Positions 33,481 to 41,345 of a stretch of 64,000 nt of DNA are shown piece by piece. Origin of the DNA: Paenibacillus jilunlii (lineage in GTDB: Bacteria; Bacillota; Bacilli; Paenibacillales; Paenibacillaceae). The notes beneath the pieces were generated by a model that was not told the DNA's origin, searched no databases, and saw nothing but the letters and a program-made list of their open reading frames with translations. Each line of letters begins with the position of its first letter. Positions within the stretch are counted from its first letter, which is position 1. The stretch is from assembly GCF_900102965.1 (NCBI RefSeq), contig NZ_FNGM01000022.1:1-64000 (forward strand), in the 5' to 3' direction. Both the position numbers and the translations under genes were made by a program.

Positions 33481-33840
33481 GTGGCCAAAAAATATAATAT
33501 ATCGGTTGAAGCTACACTTGAAGTCATCGGAGGGAAGTGGAAGTGTGTGATCCTTTGCCATCTGACGCATGGTAAAATGCGGACAAGCGATTTAAAACGC
33601 CATATGCCGAACATCACCCAGAAAATGCTGACCCAGCAGCTGAGAGAGCTGGAGCAGGACGGAATTGTCAACCGGATCAGCTACAATCAGGTGCCGCCGA
33701 AGGTGGAATATGAGCTGAGCGATTACGGGCGGACGCTGCAGTCGATTCTCGATTCCTTATGTGCCTGGGGAGAGCAGCATATCATCAAGGAGTATGGGGA
33801 TAAATTCGCCGTACTGGAGGACAATGTGTTGAACCATTAG
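33481..33840 (+). CDS. HxlR family transcriptional regulator
   Basis: 119 residues. ISVEATLEVIGGKWKCVILCHLTHGKMRTSDLKRHMPNITQKMLTQQLRELEQDGIVNRISYNQVPPKVEYELSDYG covers the full winged helix. Instead of the N-terminal CP-Cys common in HxlR proteins there are Cys residues at 21 and 25 (KCVILC) in the first helix. The start is GTG at 33481 with AGGAGG upstream. It is divergent from the MFS/aldo-keto reductase pair, which it presumably controls. Confidence 0.92.
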   Translation: MAKKYNISVEATLEVIGGKWKCVILCHLTHGKMRTSDLKRHMPNITQKMLTQQLRELEQDGIVNRISYNQVPPKVEYELSDYGRTLQSILDSLCAWGEQHIIKEYGDKFAVLEDNVLNH

Positions 33841-33925
33841 GGCTGCAACCTTTTAGCAATTTATTCGTCTGGAAGAAAGAAGAGGCCGATCCCTTACTTA
33901 TAAATCCTGCTGAGAGGTGACCCCA

Positions 33926-34609
33926 ATGAAGACGAATGGATTGAAGAAAATGGCATCAACTGCCGCAGCAGTACTGCTGGCTTTGGCTTTTGCCGGACAG
34001 GGCGTTGCCGCAGCCGCAGCGTTTCAGGATCTTTCCGGCACGCCGGCCAGGGATAAAATCGCCCAATTGCAGCAGCGTGGTGTTATTCATGGAGTCAGCG
34101 ATACTCAATTTATGCCAAATGCGGCGGTTACAGCGGCCCAAGGTATTCAGATGTTCGTTAATGCCTTTGGGCTGAATATTGATCTGCTCCGTTTCGTCAA
34201 GGCACCGCAGGCTACCGACTATTTTGCCAATGCCAATAACGATGCCTGGTATGCAAATGCCCTGATTATTGCAGCTAACAATGACATTGGTCTATCCCCT
34301 GATCTTGATCCTGCGAAGAATTGGACCCGTGAGGAGTTCACCCATCAGCTCATGCTGACAATCGAAAAGCACAGCAATCTTCCGATGATCAAAATCATGC
34401 CGGTGGACATTGCAGACAGTGCTGACTTCACCAACGGCTACGACGGCTCCATTCAGCGGGCGCTGGCGCTCCATATCGCCAGTCTGGACAGTGCGGGCAA
34501 ATACCATCCGGCTGCCGGTATCACCCGCGCCGAAGCGGCGGAAATGATCTATAACGCGCTGGAGTACATCGCTGCACATCCGGCTCCTGCCGGCGGCCTG
34601 CAAGAGTAA
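33926..34609 (+). CDS. Secreted S-layer homology (SLH) domain protein
   Basis: 227 residues. A signal peptide (MKTNGLKKMASTAAAVLLALAFAGQGVAAAAA) is followed by SLH-like modules: AFQDLSGTPARDKIAQLQQRGVIHGVSDTQFMPNAAVTAAQGIQMFVNAFG, then DYFANANNDAWYANALIIAANNDIGLSPDLDPAKNWTREEFTHQLML, and a final HPAAGITRAEAAEMIYNALEYI. Such modules bind pyruvylated wall polysaccharide. No other domain is present, so it may be a short wall-bound protein. GAGAGGTGA is 5 bases before the ATG. A 16-bp perfect terminator follows. Confidence 0.88.
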   Translation: MKTNGLKKMASTAAAVLLALAFAGQGVAAAAAFQDLSGTPARDKIAQLQQRGVIHGVSDTQFMPNAAVTAAQGIQMFVNAFGLNIDLLRFVKAPQATDYFANANNDAWYANALIIAANNDIGLSPDLDPAKNWTREEFTHQLMLTIEKHSNLPMIKIMPVDIADSADFTNGYDGSIQRALALHIASLDSAGKYHPAAGITRAEAAEMIYNALEYIAAHPAPAGGLQE

Positions 34610-34647
34610 GCCTGCTCCAGCATTTCAAGGCGGCCGCATCGCGGCAC

Positions 34648-34692
34648 AGCAAAAACCGCAAGCCCTATCCAAGGGAGCTTGCGGTTTTTGCT
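34648..34692 (+). terminator. Intrinsic terminator of the SLH gene
   Basis: AGCAAAAACCGCAAGC pairs perfectly with GCTTGCGGTTTTTGCT. Confidence 0.92.
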
Positions 34693-34787
34693 AAGTTCTC
34701 CTGCTCCGCTTCCCTGCGGTACTCCAGCTCACGTTCTCCAGTTCGGAGACGAGAGCCGTTAAGAAAAGAAGCGATGCGATGAAAGGA

Positions 34788-34840
34788 AAACACCGAAAAA
34801 ACACCGAAAAATTGCTATTTTTACAGAAATTTTCGGTGTT
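34788..34840 (-). terminator. Terminator of the basic repeat protein gene
   Basis: Read on the minus strand, AACACCGAAAA pairs with TTTTTCGGTGTT and runs into TTTT. The CACCGAAAA motif is repeated. Confidence 0.75.
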
Positions 34841-34876
34841 GTCTATGAAATTCGCGCTTTTGTGTCCGGAAGGTTG

Positions 34877-35431
34877 CTAACGGGAATGCCTGCTGCCCCG
34901 CCGCCGCTTGGCAGCAGCCTTGTTCAACGCATGACCGCCCGTCCCGCCGCCGACTGCCTGCTGCTGTCTTGTTGCAGGACTGTCAATGGCTGCGTTGGTT
35001 CCCCCTGCGCTGTACGTTCCTCCCCCGCTGCCGACTTGAGTCGCTGAGGAGGTCCTGCTGCCCTTAGGGAGCTTAACGGTCTGGTTATTAATGACAACGA
35101 CCACCTCTTTGCCGTGCAGGTAGGGAAGGGGCAGGTATGCCTTGCCGCCGCGCCGTCCTCTGCTTCCCAGGTTTGTTGCGTCACCTCCGGCACCGACACT
35201 CTGCTGCTGGCGGGTATAGGGTGATGCAATGGCTGCGTTGCTCCCGCTGGCGCTGCTTCTTCCGGCTCCGCTGGCAATCTGTGTCGTATTCGCCGCATTG
35301 GTATATTGGTTGTTGATGACGAACACCAGCCGGTCTACTCCTGCCAGCGGGGTGCGGGTAATGATCTTCCGTGCTCCTTTTTGAATAATGACGATGATCC
35401 GGTCCTGCCGTTTCTGTATGGGTCTAGCCAT
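34877..35431 (-). CDS. Basic, internally duplicated protein of unknown function
   Basis: 184 residues, low complexity and strongly basic at both ends (MARPIQKRQDRIIVIIQKGARKIITRT; AAAKRRRGSRHSR). Two copies of a block are visible: VFVINNQYTN... then GSNAAIASPYTRQQQSVG, and VVVINNQTVK... then GTNAAIDSPATRQQQAVG. The blocks are joined by a Gly/Arg-rich stretch. This recalls spore- or surface-associated proteins, but no family is recognised. The ATG at 35431 is preferred because GGGAGGA abuts the alternative at 35440 without a spacer. Confidence 0.65.
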   Translation of the reverse strand: MARPIQKRQDRIIVIIQKGARKIITRTPLAGVDRLVFVINNQYTNAANTTQIASGAGRSSASGSNAAIASPYTRQQQSVGAGGDATNLGSRGRRGGKAYLPLPYLHGKEVVVVINNQTVKLPKGSRTSSATQVGSGGGTYSAGGTNAAIDSPATRQQQAVGGGTGGHALNKAAAKRRRGSRHSR

Positions 35432-35611
35432 CCGTCTCATTCCTCCCGTAGTATAGGTTCCCTTACCATTAATGCGGTCAGCCGGGAAGCGTGAGCAATC
35501 CGGGCGCCGCAGGAGGATAAACCAGCAGCAGCCCAGCAGCCCTGATTTTTGAACAAAAATGAAACTCCAATGAAAAGCCGGGAAAACTCCTGAAAGTATT
35601 TAAAATTTTGC

Positions 35612-35640
35612 TTGTATGGATCGTATCGAGCGTGTAAGAT
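35612..35640 (+). promoter_or_regulatory. Predicted promoter of the xpt-pbuX operon
   Basis: TTGTAT (35612-35617) and TAAGAT (35635-35640) with a 17-bp spacer, about 30 bases before the aptamer. Confidence 0.5.
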
Positions 35641-35671
35641 ATACGAAGGTTTTTAATAAAAGACTATTCTA

Positions 35672-35746
35672 TAACTCATATAATCTTGGGAATAAGGCCC
35701 ATAAGTTTCTACCGGATAACCATTGTAATTATCCGACTATGAGTGA
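35672..35746 (+). promoter_or_regulatory. Guanine-class purine riboswitch aptamer
   Basis: P1 is ACTCATA (35674-35680) / TATGAGT (35738-35744). The three-way junction bases TATAATC, AAGTTTCTACC and CCGAC are all conserved. Stem P2 is CTTGGG/CCCATAAG, and P3 is CCGGATAA/TTATCCG with a CCATTGTAA loop. The ligand-pairing base just before the 3' P1 strand is C (35737), which specifies guanine or hypoxanthine, not adenine. Confidence 0.93.
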
Positions 35747-35750
35747 AATA

Positions 35751-35858
35751 GCGCATCTAGGGTTCCGCTTTTTTATGCTATGGCATAAGAGAGGCTGGTC
35801 CAAGCGATGCGGACACAGGTATGTGTTACACCACTAAGGGACAAAAACCCAGAAGGAC
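35751..35858 (+). promoter_or_regulatory. ykkC-class aptamer, probably PRPP type, in tandem with the guanine aptamer
   Basis: Conserved ykkC elements appear in order: CTAGGGTTCCG (35757-35767), CTGGTCCAAG (35795-35804), ACACCACTAAGGGACAAAAA near 35828, and CCCAGAAGG. The closing stem CGCATC (35752-35757) / GATGCG (35806-35811) is perfect. It starts 5 bases after the guanine aptamer. Known tandem guanine-ykkC arrangements sense guanine and PRPP (ykkC subtype 2b), which suits xpt, an enzyme that consumes PRPP. The subtype call rests on this context, not on a covariance search. Confidence 0.8.
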
Positions 35859-35902
35859 AGATTCACTTGAGAGAAGCGCTCAAGGGGATCTGTCTTTTTT
35901 TG
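35855..35902 (+). terminator. Shared riboswitch expression-platform terminator
   Basis: GACAGAT (35856-35862) pairs with ATCTGTC (35888-35894), and CTTGAG (35866) with CTCAAG (35879), followed by seven T. The 5' arm overlaps the end of the ykkC aptamer, so ligand binding there can block termination. Confidence 0.88.
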
Positions 35903-36163
35903 TGTTTAGGAAATTATGATTTCACTTCTTGACGCAGGTGAGCAATGCTAAGTGGAAAATGGGAACTTATTCCTCCTAAAAATCAACAATTGAGAGATTT
36001 AAGTGGAAAAAGGGAACTTAATGGGGTCATATTCCTTCGTCAGGAGCGAAATGAGCTCAATTAGTTAACCTTTTTCCACTTAGAGTCGGCGAAGGATTGA
36101 TAAAGGGTTATCCAAGCATAGCTAAACTAAAAATTGATTCAGTCAAGGATGGCGTAGCCGTTC
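35903..36163 (+). repeat. Dispersed GGAAAAAGG element, copy D, inside the xpt leader
   Basis: It opens with TGTTTAGGAAATTATGATTT directly after the terminator T-run, as in copy B. Arms AAGTGGAAAATGGG (35950) and AAGTGGAAAAAGGG (36001) face CCTTTTTCCACTT (36069-36081). The end GCTAAACTAAAAATTGATTC and GGCGTAGCCG (36151) match the tails of copies B and C. It separates the riboswitch terminator from the xpt start codon by about 290 bases. Confidence 0.78.
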
Positions 36164-36192
36164 AGTTCTTGAAAAGGGAGGGCATTTGCAGC

Positions 36193-36807
36193 ATGAAAGT
36201 TCTAGAGGAACGCATAAGGGAAGAGGGTCTCATTCTGTCGGATACGGTGCTTAAGGTGGACTCTTTTTTGAATCATCAGGTGGACACGCAGCTTGCGCTG
36301 CAGATTGGAGAAGAGTTCGGGCGCATCTTCGGGCATCTGCCGGTTACCAAGGTCCTGACCGTTGAGGCCAGCGGCATCCAGTTCGCCATGGCCACCGGAA
36401 TTGCGCTGGGAGTGCCGTTCATTTATGCCAAGAAAAAGAAAGCTGTTACCCAATCCGAAGGCGTCTATTCGGCACCGGTGCATTCTTTTACCCGTCAGGA
36501 GGATTACCGGATCAGCATCTCGCAGAAGTACCTGGGTCCGGGGGATAAAGTGCTGATTATCGATGACTTTCTGGCTACGGGGGCAGCGCTGGTGGGACTG
36601 GCGGATATTGTGAATGAATCGGGAGCGGAGCTGCTGGGCGTGGGCTGTGTGATCGAGAAAAGCTTTCAGGCAGGCCGGAGCCTGCTTGAAGACAGAGGCA
36701 TTGCTGTCCATGCACTGGCCAGAATCGCGTCGATGTCGCCGGGGGAAGTCCATTTTATCGGAAATCCAGAAACAGCAGAAATGATCAAGGAGAGTGTGGA
36801 ATGTTAA
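36193..36807 (+). CDS. xpt: Xanthine phosphoribosyltransferase
   Basis: 204 residues, close to the usual 190-195. It converts xanthine plus PRPP to XMP in the cytosol (purine salvage). Start MKVLEERIREEGLILSDTVLKVDSFLNHQVD, then KVLTVEASGIQFA, FIYAKKKKAVT and the PRPP loop VLIIDDFLATGAALVGL are Xpt signatures. AAGGGAGG lies about 10 bases before the ATG at 36193. It overlaps pbuX by 7 bases. Controlled by the tandem riboswitch upstream: guanine should lower expression and PRPP raise it. Confidence 0.95.
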   Translation: MKVLEERIREEGLILSDTVLKVDSFLNHQVDTQLALQIGEEFGRIFGHLPVTKVLTVEASGIQFAMATGIALGVPFIYAKKKKAVTQSEGVYSAPVHSFTRQEDYRISISQKYLGPGDKVLIIDDFLATGAALVGLADIVNESGAELLGVGCVIEKSFQAGRSLLEDRGIAVHALARIASMSPGEVHFIGNPETAEMIKESVEC

Positions 36808-38105
36808 GCAAACAGAAAATATTAGCCCTCGGGCTGCAGCATGTGCTGGCGATGTATGCCGGAGCGGTCATTGTGCCGCTTGTTGTCGGAGGGGCGCTGA
36901 ATCTAAGCGGAACGCAAATGGCCTACCTGATCGCGGCGGATCTGTTCACCTGCGGTCTGGCTACTCTGCTGCAGATTATCAGCAGCAAACATTTCGGCAG
37001 CGGGCTTCCGGTTGTGCTGGGCTGTACGTTCACTGCAGTCAGCCCGATCATCGCTATCGCTTCGGGCTCTAATCTGGCAACCGCCTACGGAGCGATCATT
37101 ATTTCCGGCCTGTTCGTCGTTCTGGCAGCCCCGGTTTACGGGAAGCTGCTGAAGTTCTTCCCTACAGTAGTTACCGGCTCTGTAGTCACGATCATTGGCT
37201 TGTCATTGATTCCGGTAGCCATGAACAATGTGGCGGGAGGCCAGGGCAGCGCCGATTTTGGAGCGCCCCGCAATCTGCTGCTGGGCCTTATCACGCTGCT
37301 TGTGATTCTGGCCGTGAACCGGTTCACGACAGGCTTTATGCGCTCGGTATCGGTCCTGGTCGGGCTCGTAGCCGGTACCGTGATCGGTTATGCAATGGGT
37401 ATCGTTCATTTCTCTACCGTGGGCAGCGCCTCGTGGGTCAGCATTGCCCGGCCCTTCTATTTCGGGTGGCCTGAATTCAGCATTACCGCCATCTTCACGA
37501 TGATTATCGTCAACATCGTCTCTATGGTGGAATCAACGGGTGTGTATTTTGCCGTAGGCAAGGCTACGGACCAGCAGGTGGAGCAGAAGCAAGTCGTGAA
37601 TGGCTTGCGCTCCGAAGGGCTTGCAATCATGCTGGGCGGTCTGTTCAACGCCTTCCCGTATACGGCGTTTTCCCAGAATGTCGGCCTGCTGTCGCTGACC
37701 CGCGTCAAGACGCGCAATGTTATTTTTGCGGCAGGCGGAATTATGGTTGTGCTCGGGCTGCTGCCCAAGCTGGCGGCGCTGACGACCGTGGTACCGAATG
37801 CCGTGCTTGGCGGTGCGATGATTGTCATGTTCGGCTCCGTGGCGGCATCCGGGATGTCGATCCTTTCTGAGGTTGACCTGCGCAAGGACGGCAATCTGCT
37901 GATTGCGGCTTGCAGTATCGCTGTGGGACTGGGGTCAGCAGTGCTGCCCTCCATGTTCGACCAGCTGCCTGAATTCGCCAGAATGCTGCTCCAGAATGGA
38001 ATTGTCTCCGGCTCGCTGACCGCCATTATTCTGAATATCTTCCTCTCCAGAGCACAGGACAACGTTGCCCCTGCTGCCGCAGCACCCGAAGTCCAAGTTA
38101 AGTAA
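36801..38105 (+). CDS. pbuX: Xanthine/uracil-type nucleobase permease (NCS2)
   Basis: 434 residues with about 14 hydrophobic segments. LGLQHVLAMYAGAVIVPLVVGGAL is the NCS2 signature. VVLGCTFTAVSPIIAIA, NIVSMVESTGVYFAVGKAT and NAFPYTAFSQNVGLLSLTRVKTR carry the conserved Glu and the NAT motif region. It imports xanthine (or uric acid) with a cation, feeding Xpt. The ATG lies inside the last codons of xpt, so translation is coupled. A terminator follows 36 bases after the stop. Confidence 0.93.
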   Translation: MLSKQKILALGLQHVLAMYAGAVIVPLVVGGALNLSGTQMAYLIAADLFTCGLATLLQIISSKHFGSGLPVVLGCTFTAVSPIIAIASGSNLATAYGAIIISGLFVVLAAPVYGKLLKFFPTVVTGSVVTIIGLSLIPVAMNNVAGGQGSADFGAPRNLLLGLITLLVILAVNRFTTGFMRSVSVLVGLVAGTVIGYAMGIVHFSTVGSASWVSIARPFYFGWPEFSITAIFTMIIVNIVSMVESTGVYFAVGKATDQQVEQKQVVNGLRSEGLAIMLGGLFNAFPYTAFSQNVGLLSLTRVKTRNVIFAAGGIMVVLGLLPKLAALTTVVPNAVLGGAMIVMFGSVAASGMSILSEVDLRKDGNLLIAACSIAVGLGSAVLPSMFDQLPEFARMLLQNGIVSGSLTAIILNIFLSRAQDNVAPAAAAPEVQVK

Positions 38106-38140
38106 AATATTGCAAGTCCTGAACGCTAAAAAGTTATTCT

Positions 38141-38177
38141 GCCGATTCCGAAATATAATTGGAATCGGCTTTTTTTG
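38141..38177 (+). terminator. Intrinsic terminator of xpt-pbuX
   Basis: GCCGATTCC (38141-38149) pairs perfectly with GGAATCGGC (38161-38169), then eight T. Confidence 0.92.
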
Positions 38178-38238
38178 CTTTATCTATTAAAGTGTTCCAC
38201 GGTATAATTTGCTAATCGCGGATGAGAGGGGAGAGAGG

Positions 38239-41200
38239 ATGAAGAAATATTGGCAGAGTATTGCAGGCAGTCTCCTGCTGGTTCTCATTCTTCCGCTGTT
38301 CTCGACCGTTCAACTGATAACGGATGCACAGCACAAGCCGGTTTTGCGGCAGGGACTCATGGATTTACGCGGTTGGGACTTTGGAGCGGATGGTCTGGTC
38401 AGGCTTAACGGGGAGTGGGAGTTCTACCGCAATAGGCTGCTTGAGCCCGGGGATTTCCAGCCGGGGCATGCGTCTCCGCCTGCTATCTCCACAATGATCA
38501 ATGTCCCGGATAAGTGGAATGATTATATTTCCGCAAGAGGTAAAAGTACGGCTAAAGGCTATGCCACATACCGGATGCAGGCCTTGATCACGCCGGGTGA
38601 AACCGTCGTTTACGGCCTGCGAACGAGTAATATCCGCACGGCAAGCAAAGTGTATATGAACGGCCAGGAAATCGGCAGCAGCGGTATTCCGTCCAGTTCT
38701 GTCTCCGCCGGCAAACAGAACAACATCCCTTATACGGGCTTTGCGTCTGTCACCGGGGACAGGCTGGAGATCATTGTGCAAGTGTCCAATTACAGCTACT
38801 CTTCGGGCGGGATTGTCCAGCCGGTCATCCTTGGAGACCAGACCGCCATTCTGAAGCACCGGGAATTTGCGCTGATTGCGGATGGGGCGGCGATGTGCGG
38901 TTTTTTCATTCTATCCATATTTCTGCTGATGTTCTCCAGAGTCAGGGAAGGCCGGGGGATTACGCTGTATCTGGGTCTCTTCTGCATGTCGGCGTTCGTG
39001 TACATTCTGACCCACGGAGAAAAGCTGATTGCCTGCGGCCTGCCGGGCCTGCCTTATGAAATCGTACTAAAGCTGCAGTTAATCTCTTCCACGCTGGTCT
39101 ACTATTATTTGCTCCGGTACGTGGCCAACTCCATTAATTATCCGATGCCCCAGGCTGTGATGAAGGCTTCGAAGTTCATTACTTCCCTGCTGCTGGTTAT
39201 CGCGGTATGCGTACCTGCCTATTATTTCAGCTTCCTGGAGGCTCTGCTGCTCACCTGGGGTTCTGTCAGCCTCAGCTTTGTGCTTTATGTCATGGTCAAG
39301 GGCACCAAGCAGCAGCCCAAGAATACGTTTCTCATGATGGTCAGCATTGAGAGTCTGAGCGTGGTGATCCTGTATTATCTGATTAGCTTATCGAGTATAC
39401 ACCTCAGCTATAATGTAATTTCTTATGAAATCATCCTGTTCGGGTTCGTACAGGCCATAATGATGACCCGAAAATACAAGTCCTCATTTCTTGAGGTAGA
39501 GCAGCTGTCCCGCCGTTTGGTTACCCTGGATGGCCTGAAGGACGATTTCATGGCGGATACCTCATATGAACTGCGCAAGCCGCTGCAGGGCATTGTGAAT
39601 ATGGCCCAGACACTGGCTGATGGCGCTTCAGGAGCTTTAAATCCGCAGCAAAAGGAACAGCTGTCCATGATTGTTTCGACGGGAAAACGCCTGGGCTCGT
39701 TAATCAACGACATGTCGGATTTCGCCAAGCTGAACCACGGGGATTTGTTTCTGAAGCGGCAGGCGGTGGATTTGCGTATGGTTGCGTCCTCTGTCCTGGA
39801 GGTTACCAGCCACATATCCGCAAGGAGGGGCCTGGAGTTCAGGCTGGAGCTGCCGGAGCCGCTGCCGCTGCTGGAGACGGACGAGGAACGTCTGTCGCAG
39901 ATTCTGTTCAATCTGTTGGCAAATGCCGTGAACCATACCCATAAAGGTGTGATAACACTCTCTGCCAAGGTTAAAGAAGAGTATGTGGCCGTCATCGTGG
40001 CGGATACCGGACAGGGGATTGCCCCTGAGCGTCTGGGAACGATCTTTGATGCCTATGATCCAAAGGCCGCGGATGCCAAAAAAACCTATCATGGGCTCGG
40101 TCTGGGCCTCGGCATTACCCAGAAGCTGGTGGAGCTGAACGGCGGAAGTATTGAAGTGCAGTCTACCCCCGGGGAAGGTTCGGAATTTACCTTTACACTG
40201 CCGATATTAAAGGAGAGAACGGCCTTTACGGATCAGGAGGTTCTGGAGCCTACGGGATGGGAGTCTGCAGCCGCTATGGAAATGGCAAGCGGGCTGCCCG
40301 ATCTCCCTGGCGGAGAAGAAAGCTGCTTCATACTGATCGTCGATAATGATCCCGTCAACCGCCAGGTGCTGGCTAATGCGCTGCGTCTGGAGAATCATAC
40401 AGTCATCACAGCGGAGAGCGGTCCCGAAGCGCTTCTGCAAATGCGGGACTTTCCTGAACTGGATCTGATTATTACCGATTGGGTCATGCCCGGTATGTCC
40501 GGCTTTGTATTATGCAAGGCGATCCGCGAACGGTTTATCCTGTCGGAGCTGCCCATTCTGGTGCTTACAGCCAGCAACCGGCCGGAAGATATCCAGGCGG
40601 CCTTTGAGGCGGGCGCCAATGATTACCTGAGTACACCGGTAGAGCTTCGTGAATTCAAGGCGCGTGTGCGTACGCTGCTGGATATGCGCAAATCCATCCG
40701 CACCTCGGTACAGACAGAAATCGCTTTTCTGCAGGCCCAGATCAAGCCGCATTTTCTGTACAATGCGCTGAATGCCATTATCTCGGTCTGTCCCGATGAT
40801 CCTGATATGGCCACGGAGCTGCTCTTGGATCTAAGCCAGTATCTGCGCAGCAGCTTCGACTTCCAGAACCGCGGACAGACCGTGCCGATCGGGAAAGAGC
40901 TGAAGCTGGTAAGATCATACCTTGCCCTGGAAAAAGCACGCTTTGATGACCGCCTCAACATTGTTTTTGATCTGCCGCAGGATACGATGGCGCTGGTGCC
41001 GCCGCTCTCCATTCAACCGATTGTGGAGAATGCCGTGAACCACGGACTGATGCAGAAGGAATCCGGCGGTACCTTGACCCTGTCCATCAGAGAGCTTCCC
41101 CGGCATCTGGTTGTTGCCGTAACGGATGACGGCGTCGGCATGCCGCAGGAGCGGATCGCTGAGATTTTGTCGGAAGAGCGGACCGAAGGGGGCATCGGCC

Positions 41201-41322
41201 TCCGCAACATCCAGCGCCGGCTGCTCAAAATGTACGGGGCAGGTCTGTCTGTCATAAGCGTGCCGGACCAGGGAACGACGATTTCTTATACCATACCGAG
41301 AACGGGCACAACCCGAGAATAG
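38239..41322 (+). CDS. Multi-domain 7TM sensor kinase: degenerate HisKA, REC and LytS-type kinase
   Basis: 1027 residues. Order: signal/TM segment; extracellular jelly-roll region of the 7TMR-DISM type (about 35-190, LNGEWEFYRNRL); seven TM helices (about 205-405); a HisKA/HATPase unit (about 430-660); a receiver (about 690-805); then a LytS-type kinase with a second HATPase (about 820-1020). In the first kinase the usual SHELRTPL is SYELRKPL, so the phosphoacceptor His is Tyr443, while its ATPase boxes (NLLANAVNHT, DTGQGI, GLGLG) are intact. The receiver keeps Asp747 but has Thr799 in place of the conserved Lys. The second kinase has a good acceptor, His838 (QIKPHFLYNALN). Translated 24 bases before its response regulator. 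Confidence 0.88.
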   Translation: MKKYWQSIAGSLLLVLILPLFSTVQLITDAQHKPVLRQGLMDLRGWDFGADGLVRLNGEWEFYRNRLLEPGDFQPGHASPPAISTMINVPDKWNDYISARGKSTAKGYATYRMQALITPGETVVYGLRTSNIRTASKVYMNGQEIGSSGIPSSSVSAGKQNNIPYTGFASVTGDRLEIIVQVSNYSYSSGGIVQPVILGDQTAILKHREFALIADGAAMCGFFILSIFLLMFSRVREGRGITLYLGLFCMSAFVYILTHGEKLIACGLPGLPYEIVLKLQLISSTLVYYYLLRYVANSINYPMPQAVMKASKFITSLLLVIAVCVPAYYFSFLEALLLTWGSVSLSFVLYVMVKGTKQQPKNTFLMMVSIESLSVVILYYLISLSSIHLSYNVISYEIILFGFVQAIMMTRKYKSSFLEVEQLSRRLVTLDGLKDDFMADTSYELRKPLQGIVNMAQTLADGASGALNPQQKEQLSMIVSTGKRLGSLINDMSDFAKLNHGDLFLKRQAVDLRMVASSVLEVTSHISARRGLEFRLELPEPLPLLETDEERLSQILFNLLANAVNHTHKGVITLSAKVKEEYVAVIVADTGQGIAPERLGTIFDAYDPKAADAKKTYHGLGLGLGITQKLVELNGGSIEVQSTPGEGSEFTFTLPILKERTAFTDQEVLEPTGWESAAAMEMASGLPDLPGGEESCFILIVDNDPVNRQVLANALRLENHTVITAESGPEALLQMRDFPELDLIITDWVMPGMSGFVLCKAIRERFILSELPILVLTASNRPEDIQAAFEAGANDYLSTPVELREFKARVRTLLDMRKSIRTSVQTEIAFLQAQIKPHFLYNALNAIISVCPDDPDMATELLLDLSQYLRSSFDFQNRGQTVPIGKELKLVRSYLALEKARFDDRLNIVFDLPQDTMALVPPLSIQPIVENAVNHGLMQKESGGTLTLSIRELPRHLVVAVTDDGVGMPQERIAEILSEERTEGGIGLRNIQRRLLKMYGAGLSVISVPDQGTTISYTIPRTGTTRE

Positions 41323-41345
41323 GAAACAAGAGGTGAATCCGGCCC

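Noticed and set aside
35616..35837. Open frame of 73 codons upstream of xpt
   Set aside because: It is entirely covered by the two riboswitch aptamers, whose conserved bases explain the sequence.
36097..36192. N-terminal extension of xpt
   Set aside because: Those 32 codons lie in repeat copy D; the start at 36193 has a strong AAGGGAGG and gives the normal N-terminus.
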